Below are positions 36,916 to 46,129 of a stretch of DNA of 64,000 bases, piece by piece. The notes below the pieces were generated by a model that had not been told where the DNA came from, did no database searches, and worked only from the letters and a program-made list of their open reading frames with translations. The position numbers were made by a program, and so were the translations under genes. Within the stretch, counting starts at the first letter, position 1, and every line of letters starts with the position of its first letter. Source of the DNA: Gammaproteobacteria bacterium RIFCSPHIGHO2_12_FULL_36_30 (lineage in GTDB: Bacteria; Pseudomonadota; Gammaproteobacteria; Coxiellales; Coxiellaceae); contig MGXU01000006.1 in assembly GCA_001801815.1 (NCBI GenBank), forward strand, positions 1 through 64,000. The letters are read 5' to 3'.

Positions 36916-38020
36916 ATGTCATTTGAAACAAATCCACTCATCGAAAAAATCCGCAATTTAACCGAGCGAAATGATTCGCTTCGGAGGACGCTTTGACTTC
37001 GACGCAAAAAAATTGCGTTTACTCGAAGTGCGTCGTGAATTAGAAAATCCCGAAATTTGGAATCAACCAGACAAAGCACAAGCACTTGGAAAAGAACGCG
37101 CGCAATTAGAAAATAATGTTGAAGGTTTAGAAAAAATTTCACAGCGTTTAAAAGATGCGGCGGAATTATTTGAAATTGCAAAATCTGAAAATGACGAATC
37201 TTTATTTCAAGAAATTAAAAATGATGTTGATGATATTGCATTGCAAGTTGAGCAATTAGAATTTCAACGCATGTTTTCAGGCGAAATGGATTCGCATAAT
37301 GCATTTGTAGAAATTCAATCTGGTTCTGGCGGAACGGAAGCGCAAGATTGGGCGGAAATGTTATTGCGTATGTATACGCGGTGGTGCAATCAACATCATT
37401 TTCGAGTGACGATAGAATCTATTTCTGCGGGTGATGTTGCTGGAATAAAAAATGCGGTGATTTATGTTGAGGGTAGTTATGCATTTGGTTGGTTGCGCAC
37501 CGAAACCGGCGTGCATCGTTTAGTGCGTAAATCACCTTTTGATTCTAATAATAAACGCCATACGTCTTTTGCATCTGTATTTATTTCACCTGAAATTGAT
37601 GACGATATTGAAATTGAAATTAATATGGCTGATGTGCGCGTTGATACATTTCGCGCGAGTGGCGCAGGTGGTCAGCACGTTAATAAAACGGATTCCGCCA
37701 TTCGCATGACGCACGAACCAACAGGAATTGTAGTGCAATGTCAAAGTGATCGCTCACAACATAAAAATCGCGCGAGCGCATTAAAACAATTAAAAGCAAA
37801 ATTATATGAATTAGAAATGCAAAAAAAACGCGAAGCACAATCTGCAATTGAAGATACCAAAATGGATATTTCGTGGGGCAGTCAAATTCGCTCTTATGTT
37901 TTAGATCAATCTCGTATTAAAGATTTGCGAACGGGTGTTGAAAGAATGGATACGCAAAAAGTTTTGGATGGTGATTTGGATGAATTTATTGAGGCGACGC
38001 TGAAGAGGCAGGCGGGTTAA
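36916..38020 (+). CDS. prfB: Peptide chain release factor 2, with programmed +1 frameshift
   Basis: RF2 terminates translation at UGA and UAA. ATG 36916 follows AAAGGAA. The first 26 codons end at CTT TGA C (36991-36997), preceded by an internal ribosome-like CGGAGG. Skipping T 36994 joins the reading to the long second frame, giving about 367 residues. This is the classic RF2 autoregulatory frameshift: when RF2 is scarce the ribosome slips and makes more. Further hallmarks are the GGQ motif in [15 protein letters not shown] and the [15 protein letters not shown] segment. Annotating only the second frame would lose the N terminus. Confidence 0.97.
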
Positions 38021-38086
38021 TTTCATATTATGTTAATAAAAATATAGTAATATTACTCAAGGTTGTTGTTACTCGGAGAATAATTA

Positions 38087-38980
38087 GTGAGACCAGATGA
38101 TCAGACCAAGTTGTTATACGAACGATTATTCGACCGGTGGTGCCGACAATCATTAAGTAAATCTACAGGTATTAAGAGAGTCGCAGTTGTAGCTTCGTTA
38201 TTTGTTGCGGCGGGTAGAACGCCTAACAATCCGCTATTGATTTATGTTCTCCACAGGATGATGGAAGTAGGTATTTATAAAACACTTACAAGAACTATTT
38301 CCTATACAACAAATCATGTGCAGCTCCTTGTAACCATTTACAACGATTTATTATTGCACGATGATCATTCTGATTTTGCAAAACAAAAAAAATTAACGCC
38401 AATGTTAAGTAAAATCATTGCGAATATTGTGTGTGATTATAAGCAAAAAAAGAATAAGCTGACTTCAAGCGCAGAAAGCGAATCGCTGTTGAACTATCTC
38501 GGATCTTCGGATGATTCAACAAAAGCTGTTGAATTAAAATTAAATATTCTATTAGATTATCTAATTCAAGAAGAAGACGGTGTACTTTGCAATGAAGGAA
38601 GAACCTTATTTAACACCGCGGTTGGTTATTTAGGTCAACCAGACAAAGATTTCGTCATGTATTGTATCGGCACACCAAAATTGTTTGATATATTATTTCC
38701 CGATGATGCTCAATTTAGCCGAAAGAAAATGATATTTTCATCGATTCCAGAAATTGCTAATGCAAAAGATGTGAAGGACGCGCGAACTGCAGTTAAGAAA
38801 ATAATGAGGATTGCTGCAAAGGCAGCAGTACAGGGAGCGAAGATAGATGTGTTGGAGCGCAATTCACTTTTTGCTGATCTTCAGAAGAAAAAAACAGGAT
38901 TGTGTTTCGATGTGCTAGAAAATGTTAGATCATTCTTGTCAGCAACTCAAACGACAGTTGTTCCGTATCAACCAAAATAA
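38087..38980 (+). CDS. Hypothetical protein, 297 residues
   Basis: The frame starts at GTG 38087 with GGAG about nine bases upstream. The protein is helical and charged, without signal peptide or clear membrane span. Segments such as SLSKSTGIKRVAVVASLFVAA and QKKNKLTSSAESESLLNYL show no motif known to me. Its monocistronic position, Ser/Thr-rich C terminus and lack of relatives would fit an effector or lineage-specific protein, but there is no positive evidence for secretion. Confidence 0.55.
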   Translation: MRPDDQTKLLYERLFDRWCRQSLSKSTGIKRVAVVASLFVAAGRTPNNPLLIYVLHRMMEVGIYKTLTRTISYTTNHVQLLVTIYNDLLLHDDHSDFAKQKKLTPMLSKIIANIVCDYKQKKNKLTSSAESESLLNYLGSSDDSTKAVELKLNILLDYLIQEEDGVLCNEGRTLFNTAVGYLGQPDKDFVMYCIGTPKLFDILFPDDAQFSRKKMIFSSIPEIANAKDVKDARTAVKKIMRIAAKAAVQGAKIDVLERNSLFADLQKKKTGLCFDVLENVRSFLSATQTTVVPYQPK

Positions 38981-38987
38981 TACACGT

Positions 38988-40481
38988 TTAATTATTCGCC
39001 CGAATCATCTTATTTAAAAACGGCACTGCAATAAAACAAATAATGCAACATGCTAGCGATAACATCGCATATAGAAGAAAAGCATGTCCGTAAATTTGAT
39101 CCATAGTCTGAATTGCAGTGATATGTTTTGGAATTGCTGCATAACCTGCAATCACACCCGCTAATTTTTCACCTAAACCTAACGCAACAAACCAAACACC
39201 CATCATTAATCCGACTAATTCTCGTGGCATATAAACTGTTACCATTGCTAATCCAACTGGCGATAATAATAATTCGCCGACGGTAATAAAAAAATAAGCA
39301 AACACGATATATAACATATTTGTCATGCCAGCTGCGGTCGTGTGTTTTGTTCCGCTGTATGCAATTAAAAATGCAACGACAAGTGCTAACATCGCATAAG
39401 CAAATTTACTGGGTATGCCAGGATTTTTATTTTTCTTGGATAATCGTTGCCATAAAGCTGCAAAACAAGGGCCCAGCAACACAATAAAAATAGATTCTAA
39501 ACTGATAAATAAAGGTGTTGGTAAAACAAAATCAAAAATATGTCGACCGACTGCGCGTTCAATATATAAATTCATCGAGAAAAATAATTGAAAAAAGATC
39601 GCCCAAAATACAATAGAAATAATGGTGAGAAAAATGCACGCCAACATTTTATTGCGAATTGTTGCAGTATAATGAAACGCATACAGCATCAATCCAAGAA
39701 AAATAATGCAGCCGCCACCTAACATTAATTCACTTGCAAATGCACGGTGACGAATAATTTCATAAGAAATAATTGTGAGGATAACAGCAGCGAGATATAC
39801 GATAGTTACAGTGAGTGGGTTTTTTTTTGCGACAGATGGTTTGACGCAACGAAATTGATTTGCATTTTTCAAATAATATAAACCAAATACAAATGTAATT
39901 GTGCCGACTAATAATCCGATGCTCGCTATTACAAATGGAACATGCCAACCAAAATATCGAACAAGATAACCTGACGTAGCGGATGATAATAATGCCCCGA
40001 CGTTAATGCCGACATAAAAAATGGTGTATCCTTTTTCGCGATAAGGATCATTTTGATGATAAAAATCGCCTAAATAACTTGAAATATTTGGTTTAAAAAA
40101 TCCATTGCCAATCGAAATCATTGCGAGCGCAACATAAAATAAATGTTCATGCGGCAAAGATAATAATGCATAACCAATTGCTAATAAAAATCCACCGAGT
40201 GTGACAGCATGTTCGTAATCTAAAACACGGCTTGCAATATATCCACCAAAAATAGGCATAATATATGCAATTGCTGAAAAAGCGCCTAAAATTGCATAAC
40301 TTTTTGCATCTGAAAATCCAAATACTTTATTGGTCATATACAAAACAAGCAAAGCTTGAATCATGTACCAACCGAAACGTTCCCACATTTCAGTCATAAA
40401 AAAAACAGGAATAACGGCGGGTTGTTGTGCTGAAAAAGTGTGGTTATCCTTCGACGTTACTTGCATAATATGCGCTCTCAT
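38988..40481 (-). CDS. POT-family proton-dependent oligopeptide transporter
   Basis: A 497-residue symporter importing di- and tripeptides with protons. The family signatures are FFMTEMWERFGWYMIQALLVLYM in span 1 (the ExxER-like element), the FYVGINVGALLSSATSGYL segment in span 5, and about 14 spans. The start is either ATG 40481 or ATG 40466; neither ribosome site is strong. Peptide uptake matches PepN, encoded 22 kb away, which would degrade the imported peptides. Confidence 0.93.
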   Translation of the reverse strand: MRAHIMQVTSKDNHTFSAQQPAVIPVFFMTEMWERFGWYMIQALLVLYMTNKVFGFSDAKSYAILGAFSAIAYIMPIFGGYIASRVLDYEHAVTLGGFLLAIGYALLSLPHEHLFYVALAMISIGNGFFKPNISSYLGDFYHQNDPYREKGYTIFYVGINVGALLSSATSGYLVRYFGWHVPFVIASIGLLVGTITFVFGLYYLKNANQFRCVKPSVAKKNPLTVTIVYLAAVILTIISYEIIRHRAFASELMLGGGCIIFLGLMLYAFHYTATIRNKMLACIFLTIISIVFWAIFFQLFFSMNLYIERAVGRHIFDFVLPTPLFISLESIFIVLLGPCFAALWQRLSKKNKNPGIPSKFAYAMLALVVAFLIAYSGTKHTTAAGMTNMLYIVFAYFFITVGELLLSPVGLAMVTVYMPRELVGLMMGVWFVALGLGEKLAGVIAGYAAIPKHITAIQTMDQIYGHAFLLYAMLSLACCIICFIAVPFLNKMIRANN

Positions 40482-40557
40482 CCGCTGAAAAAATAAAGAC
40501 TCAACCTAAGACTTTCAGTGGTTATTGTCAAGTGTTCTTAAAAGGAAGAAAGCGATT

Positions 40558-40986
40558 ATGTCAATTTGGAAAATGCCGATTACGCTACCGTTAATTACAG
40601 AACGTTCAAAAAATACATTTGTAGAATTTGTTGGAATTATTTTTACTGAAATTGGTGATGATTATTTAAAAGCAACGCTGCCGGTGGATCATCGCACAAA
40701 ACAACCTTTGGGATTATTAAATGGTGGTGTTTCTGCAGCATTAGCAGAGTCAGTTGCAAGCACTGCAGCAAATTATTGTGTTGATCAATCAATTTGTTAT
40801 TGTGTAGGCTTAGAAATTAATGCAAATCATTTGCGTCCCGCTGTTTCTGGAATTGTCACAGCGACTGCAAAACCACTGCATTTAGGCAATAAAACACAAG
40901 TGTGGGAAATTAAGATTGAAAATGAAGCGGGAAAATTGGTGTGTGTTTCGAGGATGACGATGGCGGTGGTGAATAGGGTAAAATAG
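40558..40986 (+). CDS. Hotdog-fold thioesterase (PaaI/MenI type)
   Basis: A 142-residue acyl-CoA thioesterase-like protein with the conserved GLLNGGVSAALAESVAS helix (Asn and the nearby Glu are typical catalytic residues) and the RTMTIAV-like ending SRMTMAVV. It starts at ATG 40558, eleven codons into a longer frame. The substrate is uncertain: hydroxyphenylacetyl-CoA, DHNA-CoA and general acyl-CoA are all possible in this family. Its stop codon touches the operator of the next operon. Confidence 0.88.
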   Translation: MSIWKMPITLPLITERSKNTFVEFVGIIFTEIGDDYLKATLPVDHRTKQPLGLLNGGVSAALAESVASTAANYCVDQSICYCVGLEINANHLRPAVSGIVTATAKPLHLGNKTQVWEIKIENEAGKLVCVSRMTMAVVNRVK

Positions 40987-41014
40987 TTGACAAATTGTCA
41001 ACTTATGCTATACT
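40985..41014 (+). promoter_or_regulatory. HigBA-like operon promoter with palindromic operator
   Basis: AGTTGACAAATTGTCAACT (40985-41003) is a perfect palindrome with 9-bp arms around one base. It contains a consensus -35 TTGACA (40987-40992); TATACT (41009-41014) follows after 16 bp. The antitoxin or toxin-antitoxin complex probably binds here and represses the operon. Confidence 0.75.
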
Positions 41015-41042
41015 GATCAAATAAGATCAAGGAAAGTTTACA

Positions 41043-41354
41043 ATGCATGTGATTTCAAGGAAGCCATTTATGGAGGCTGCAAAAAAATATCCTAATCAGG
41101 CCGAAGCTATTCAAAATGCATATATTATATTGAGAAAAGGTGTTTTTAAAACGCCAGAGATATTGAAAAAGGTATTTCCATCATTAGATAATTTTAAGTA
41201 CAAGAAAAAATGGTGGATTATTGATATTGGCGGTAATCATTTAAGATTGATGGCATTTATTGAGTTTCGTGATAATCGTATGTATGTTAAACACATTGTA
41301 ACTCACGCCGAATATGATAAGTTGTGTAAAAAATATATAAGCGCAGGTGATTAA
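41043..41354 (+). CDS. higB: HigB-like mRNA interferase toxin
   Basis: A 103-residue RelE/HigB-fold toxin, probably a ribosome-dependent mRNA endonuclease. It starts MHVISRKPFMEAAKKYP, has the core NFKYKKKWWIIDIGGNHLRLMAF and ends VKHIVTHAEYDKL, typical of the HigB family; the conserved His/Lys/Arg residues for catalysis are present. As in the classic higBA order, the toxin comes first. The antitoxin start is one base after the toxin stop. Confidence 0.9.
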   Translation: MHVISRKPFMEAAKKYPNQAEAIQNAYIILRKGVFKTPEILKKVFPSLDNFKYKKKWWIIDIGGNHLRLMAFIEFRDNRMYVKHIVTHAEYDKLCKKYISAGD

Positions 41355-41355
41355 C

Positions 41356-41769
41356 ATGGGTTTTGCAATGATTAAAAAACAAGCTCATGCTTTATTTTAT
41401 AAAGCCGGTTTTATTTTTCGCATTAAAACTGAAGATGATTATGAAAATGCGCTTGCATTAATGGAAGAATTGATTGAGGAGTATGATGAATATCGTCCCT
41501 TGATTGATATGCTGTCGCATAGCATTGAGATATGGGAAGAAAAATCAAAGTCATTTTTTGAATTTAATAAATGTATTTACAATAAAGACGTAGGTGTTGC
41601 TGTATTAAAAACACTCATGGATCAATATCAATTAGGTGTTGCAGATTTTCCTGAAATTGGTTCGAAGTCACTAGTATCAAAAATTTTAAATCGCCAAAGA
41701 CGTTTCACTATTGATCACCTTCGAGCGTTGTGTAAACGCTTCAATCTTAATCCTACTATATTTTTTTAA
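41356..41769 (+). CDS. higA: HigA-like antitoxin
   Basis: A 137-residue antitoxin whose C-terminal half is a helix-turn-helix (about residues 95-137, [24 protein letters not shown]). The N-terminal half ([20 protein letters not shown]) is the acidic helical part seen in larger HigA proteins. ATG 41356 has AGGTG before it. It is translationally linked to higB. It probably neutralises HigB and represses the shared promoter at 40985-41014. Confidence 0.87.
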   Translation: MGFAMIKKQAHALFYKAGFIFRIKTEDDYENALALMEELIEEYDEYRPLIDMLSHSIEIWEEKSKSFFEFNKCIYNKDVGVAVLKTLMDQYQLGVADFPEIGSKSLVSKILNRQRRFTIDHLRALCKRFNLNPTIFF

Positions 41770-41780
41770 AGGGCATTATT

Positions 41781-43295
41781 GTGAATGAAAATAAAATAAA
41801 TGAAACAGTTGTTGTGCTCGACGAAAACGAACAAATCAATCAGCGCAAATCAAAATTGGCAGCGATGCGCGAACAGGGAATTGCTTATCCAAATGATTTT
41901 GTGCGTGACACATTAGCGCAAGATATTCATAGCAATTATGAAATGTTTGATCATGATGCATTAGAAACAAAAAAAATTCGTGTCACAATTGCGGGACGCA
42001 TGATGACGCGTCGCGTGATGGGAAAAGCAGCGTTTGCTCATTTGCAAGATATGTCTGGAAAAATACAATTGTATATTGCGCGTGATAGTTTGCCGGAAGG
42101 TTTGTACGATCAATTTAAACATTGGGATTTAGGCGATATTATTGGCGCAAGCGGTATTGTTTTTAAAACAAAAACAAATGAATTATCGGTGAAAGTGGAT
42201 CAATTAAGAATATTAACAAAAGCATTGCGTCCACTGCCGGATAAATATCATGGATTATCCGATCAAGAACAACGTTTTCGTCAGCGCTATGTTGATTTAA
42301 TTGTAAATGATGATGCAAAAAGAATATTTCATATTCGCTCAAAAATGGTTGCAGAAATTCGCCGCTTTTTAGACGATCATCGTTTTATGGAAGTTGAAAC
42401 ACCAATGATGCAAGTGCAAGCGGGTGGCGCAACCGCAAAACCATTTAAAACACATCATAATGCAATGGATATGGAATTATTTTTACGAATCGCGCCAGAA
42501 TTATATTTAAAAAGATTAGTTGTTGGTGGATTTGAAAAAGTCTACGAAATTAATCGCAATTTTCGCAACGAAGGAATTTCAACGCGACATAATCCTGAAT
42601 TTACTATGTTGGAATTTTATCAAGCGTATGCAACGTATCATGATTTAATGGATTTAACAGAAAATTTATTTCGTTATTTAGCAGAAAAAGTTTTAGGGCA
42701 AACGCACATTACATATCAAGGAACGCAAATTGATTTTTCAAAACCATTTACGCGTATCACAATGAAAAAATCAATCATGCAAAAAAATCCTGAAATAACA
42801 GAAAAAGAATTAGATGATTTAAATGCGGCGAAAAAATTAGCGCAGAAATTTAAAATTGATTTATTGCCGACAATGCAATTAGGCGCAATACAATTAGCAT
42901 TATTTGAAAAATTAGTTGAGCGTGAATTAAAACAACCAACTTTTATTACAGAATATCCTGCTGAAGTTTCACCTCTCGCGCGCGCAAATGATAAAAATGC
43001 TTTTATTACTGATCGTTTTGAATTTTTTTGTGGCGGACAAGAAATTGCAAATGGATTTTCAGAATTAAATGATCCAGAAGATCAAGCGAATCGCTTTCAT
43101 GCGCAATTAAAAGCGCGTGATGCAGGCGATCATGAAGCGATGCCATTTGATCAAGATTATATTACTGCATTGGAATATGGATTAGCGCCAACAGCGGGCG
43201 AGGGAATTGGTATTGATCGACTTGTGATGTTATTTGCAGATTGTGCTTCGATTCGGGATGTGATTTTGTTTCCGTTATTGAGACAAAAAGTGTGA
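41781..43295 (+). CDS. lysS: Lysyl-tRNA synthetase (class II)
   Basis: A 504-residue class II enzyme that charges tRNA-Lys. The N-terminal OB-fold binds the anticodon (about residues 55-145). Motif 1 is around MEVETPMMQ, motif 2 is [20 protein letters not shown], and motif 3 is [13 protein letters not shown]. It begins at GTG 41781 with AAAGGG upstream. The tRNA-Lys gene itself is at 36.3 kb in this window. Confidence 0.97.
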   Translation: MNENKINETVVVLDENEQINQRKSKLAAMREQGIAYPNDFVRDTLAQDIHSNYEMFDHDALETKKIRVTIAGRMMTRRVMGKAAFAHLQDMSGKIQLYIARDSLPEGLYDQFKHWDLGDIIGASGIVFKTKTNELSVKVDQLRILTKALRPLPDKYHGLSDQEQRFRQRYVDLIVNDDAKRIFHIRSKMVAEIRRFLDDHRFMEVETPMMQVQAGGATAKPFKTHHNAMDMELFLRIAPELYLKRLVVGGFEKVYEINRNFRNEGISTRHNPEFTMLEFYQAYATYHDLMDLTENLFRYLAEKVLGQTHITYQGTQIDFSKPFTRITMKKSIMQKNPEITEKELDDLNAAKKLAQKFKIDLLPTMQLGAIQLALFEKLVERELKQPTFITEYPAEVSPLARANDKNAFITDRFEFFCGGQEIANGFSELNDPEDQANRFHAQLKARDAGDHEAMPFDQDYITALEYGLAPTAGEGIGIDRLVMLFADCASIRDVILFPLLRQKV

Positions 43296-43320
43296 GTGTG
43301 GATGTGAAAACCGTTCACAG

Positions 43321-43707
43321 TTACTGATCGCTGATTAATTTATTTCCAAAATGCCAATCGGGATGCGGGTTTGTTGTTGGTGTAGCCGTACCTGTTTTTC
43401 CATCATCAACTGGCGCTTCAGGCTGACCATCCGACATGATATTGTTGTGATGCGGCGGCGTTTGAACGGCATTGCTGTCATTCATTTTTTCCGGCGCCAT
43501 TTGTTGTTCGCGATCTTGAGCGGTTTGCTGCATGCACATTTCTATTTTTTGCATGCAATCACTCGCTGAAATTTCATTATTTTTACATTGCATTTGTATT
43601 TGCTGGCAGTCGACATTAGTTGTTGTTGGTTGAATAACATTAGCGTAAACAACAGTGCCGAATAACATCGTCATAACTATTATTATTTTTCTGCCAGTGT
43701 TTTTCAT
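43321..43707 (-). CDS. Hypothetical exported protein, Cys-containing
   Basis: A 128-residue protein with a signal peptide (MKNTGRKIIIVMTMLFGTVVYA). The mature part has a motif of paired Cys (VDCQQIQMQCKNNEISASDCMQKIEMCMQQ), then a Gln/Pro/Thr-rich flexible tail. The Cys pattern resembles the small twin-Cx(n)C helical hairpins. Together with the next gene it forms a pair of small exported Cys proteins. Family unknown. Confidence 0.55.
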   Translation of the reverse strand: MKNTGRKIIIVMTMLFGTVVYANVIQPTTTNVDCQQIQMQCKNNEISASDCMQKIEMCMQQTAQDREQQMAPEKMNDSNAVQTPPHHNNIMSDGQPEAPVDDGKTGTATPTTNPHPDWHFGNKLISDQ

Positions 43708-43724
43708 ATTTTTTTACCTTTACT

Positions 43725-43952
43725 TTATTGCTGCGTTTGTTTTTGTTGCATTTTCATCGCATTTTTCGCTTCCTTGTTACAAGCACGTTGAGCTTTTCTC
43801 ATACATTTGTGCGTTCCAACTTCATTGCTACACATTTTCTTTGCGTTTGTCATGCAAGTTTTTGTGCCGTTTTGCATCGCCGTGTTCGCAAGTGCACTAA
43901 ATGTTAAACCAGCGCACACACCAGCTAACACTAACAATTTTAATTTTTTCAT
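43725..43952 (-). CDS. Small exported protein with paired Cys motifs
   Basis: A 75-residue protein: signal peptide MKKLKLLVLAGVCAGLTFSALA, then about 50 residues rich in Lys, Met and Gln with CMTNAKKMC and CMRKAQRAC, two CxxxxxxxC/CxxxxxxxC-like pairs that suggest a disulfide-linked helical hairpin. ATG 43952 has AGGAAG upstream; a longer frame runs into ygfZ. It is 17 bases before the previous entry on the same strand, so both may be co-transcribed and exported to the periplasm. Confidence 0.65.
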   Translation of the reverse strand: MKKLKLLVLAGVCAGLTFSALANTAMQNGTKTCMTNAKKMCSNEVGTHKCMRKAQRACNKEAKNAMKMQQKQTQQ

Positions 43953-43962
43953 AACATCTTCC

Positions 43963-44775
43963 TTAATGTTGTTGAGGGGGATTTCCATCGCTATTATAAA
44001 ACATCTGATCTTGAATAACCGCTAAAATTTCATACGTATTTTCGGTGAATTTCACTGCTTCAACAACCACCCCCATAATTTCATTTTTACTGTTTTTTAA
44101 GGGATTTCCAGGATTAAGTGTTTGATCGCTTTGTATTTTTAATGAATGCAAATGCCTTTTTAGTGTACCAAGATGTTCTGTGCGTGCAATAATTTCTTGT
44201 CCGACATAACATCCTTTTGTAAAACTAACACCACCTAATTTTTCCAAACCAATCATTTGCGGCGTAAATAATAAACTTGTTTCAGGATATAAAATACAAA
44301 GTTCATCTGCGATATTATTTTTTTTCCAAATTGTTTCATCAGAATTTATTTCTGTGTTTGAAAAATTATTTTTTTCAGCTAGAATTAATTGTCTATTTTT
44401 ATTGGGTAATTGAATTGTGATCGCATTTAAAAGTTGCTCCTTCAGAAGCTCGCGCGGCAGCGTGAACGCAAAAATAAAAAATTTATTTTCAAGCGCAATA
44501 CTTACTTTCGAAAACACCGCGTATTTTTCCAAATGATTTTTCACAATATCCAACATACTCTTCGGCAAAATAAATAAAAAATCATCATGCCATTTCACAA
44601 CCCAAAAATTTGCAACCATTCGACCTTTATGATCGCAAACTGCTGCAAGTGAATATTCGCCATGCAGCGATATTTTTTGCATATCGCACGTCAATTGCCC
44701 TTGTAAAAATTCCTGCGCTTTTGCGCCAGTGAATTTTAAAGCTGAAAAACTATTTAATTGTGTTATCACTCTCAC
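43963..44775 (-). CDS. ygfZ: Folate-binding protein YgfZ (iron-sulfur cluster repair)
   Basis: A 270-residue GcvT-like protein that helps assemble or repair certain Fe-S enzymes with tetrahydrofolate. The diagnostic motif KGCYVGQEIIARTEHLG contains the conserved Cys. The N-terminal FTGAKAQEFLQGQLTCD also fits. Its stop lies 10 bases before the start of the small Cys-protein gene on the same strand. Confidence 0.93.
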   Translation of the reverse strand: MRVITQLNSFSALKFTGAKAQEFLQGQLTCDMQKISLHGEYSLAAVCDHKGRMVANFWVVKWHDDFLFILPKSMLDIVKNHLEKYAVFSKVSIALENKFFIFAFTLPRELLKEQLLNAITIQLPNKNRQLILAEKNNFSNTEINSDETIWKKNNIADELCILYPETSLLFTPQMIGLEKLGGVSFTKGCYVGQEIIARTEHLGTLKRHLHSLKIQSDQTLNPGNPLKNSKNEIMGVVVEAVKFTENTYEILAVIQDQMFYNSDGNPPQQH

Positions 44776-44848
44776 CCCATTTAATCACACTTGCATTTTC
44801 TGCTTAATAACATAGCATATCAAAGAATTAATTAGGTAAAATTACATA

Positions 44849-46129
44849 ATGTACGATAATGACGCTTTAACATTAACTACTTTAAAACCAGGCGTATTGA
44901 AATTAGCACGCCGACGTCGTATGTTTATGGCGTGGTCTGTTTGGTTTGTCGCAGCCGCTTTCACTTTATTTCAATTTTTTCTGCAACTATCCTCTGGCGT
45001 TATGATTGATGCGCTCATGAAAAGTTTTTCATTAGCAGCATTTGGTGCAGGTATTTTAGCGGGCAGTTATTATTATATTTATACCGCATTGCAAATTCCT
45101 GCTGGTTTATTATTAGATCGATATGGTCCTCGCATAATTTTAAGTGTTGGTGCATTTATTGTTTGTATTGGTTGTTTTTTATTTTCTATCGCAAACACTA
45201 TGTCACTTGCATTATTAGGTCGTATTTTAATGGGTGGCGGTTCTGCATTTGCATTTGTTGGCTGCATGAATTTAATTTCCATTTGGTTTCCGCAACGTAA
45301 ATTTACATTGATGGCTTCAATGGTTGAAACAGCAGGTATGTTTGCTGCATTGATGGGAAATTTTTGGCTTGCATATTACGTTCAAAAAATTGGATGGCGT
45401 GATTGCATGCTATTTTCAGGTTTATTTGCAGGTGTTTTATCATTATCCTTATTTTTAATTGTGCGCAATACACCGCGACGAAAAAAAGGCAAAGTAAGTA
45501 CAATGTCATTTTATTTATTGTGGAGTGGATTAAAAAGTTTATTGCACAACCCTCTTGCGTGGATAAATGGAATTTATTCTGGCTTGATGTTTAGTGTTGT
45601 GACTGTTTTTACAGCATTGTGGGGTATTCCATTTCTTCAAGAATCGCATCACATCGATTTACAAAAAGCGAGTCTTGTTGCTTCTACTTTATATGTTGGA
45701 TTTGCAATTGCAAGTCCCATTATTGGATTGTTAGATGGAAAAACAAATTGGCGTCGACGAATTATGATTGGTAATCCTGCATGCGCCTCACTATTTTTAT
45801 TTATTATTATTTTAGATACTTCGTTATCACTAACGGCAATTTCAATTTTATTATTTTTAACAGGATTATGTATTAGTAGTGAAGTGATGGCATTTGCAAT
45901 TGCAAATGAAATGGTTGCTTCCGGAAATCGTGCAACGAGTATTGGATTTATGAATATGCTATGCGTGATTTTTGCGCTTATTTTACAGCCTTTTGTGGGG
46001 TTTTTAATTAGTGAATTAAAAAATGTTCCGGATTATTTTCAGATCGCAATGAGTGTTGTGCCATTTTTATTAATTGGCGCTGTTGTGATTGCATTTTTCT
46101 TACCGAACAGAAAAAATAAATCCCTTTAA
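44849..46129 (+). CDS. MFS transporter
   Basis: A 426-residue major facilitator with 12 spans. The loop 2-3 signature is LLLDRYGPRIILS (near residue 90), preceded by YYYIYTALQIPAG. Such proteins with a YYYxYxxxQIPAG span are frequent in Legionella and Coxiella, where the Pht group imports amino acids and nucleosides; this assignment is inference. The last 30 bases overlap the 3' end of the convergent rlmI gene. Confidence 0.85.
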   Translation: MYDNDALTLTTLKPGVLKLARRRRMFMAWSVWFVAAAFTLFQFFLQLSSGVMIDALMKSFSLAAFGAGILAGSYYYIYTALQIPAGLLLDRYGPRIILSVGAFIVCIGCFLFSIANTMSLALLGRILMGGGSAFAFVGCMNLISIWFPQRKFTLMASMVETAGMFAALMGNFWLAYYVQKIGWRDCMLFSGLFAGVLSLSLFLIVRNTPRRKKGKVSTMSFYLLWSGLKSLLHNPLAWINGIYSGLMFSVVTVFTALWGIPFLQESHHIDLQKASLVASTLYVGFAIASPIIGLLDGKTNWRRRIMIGNPACASLFLFIIILDTSLSLTAISILLFLTGLCISSEVMAFAIANEMVASGNRATSIGFMNMLCVIFALILQPFVGFLISELKNVPDYFQIAMSVVPFLLIGAVVIAFFLPNRKNKSL

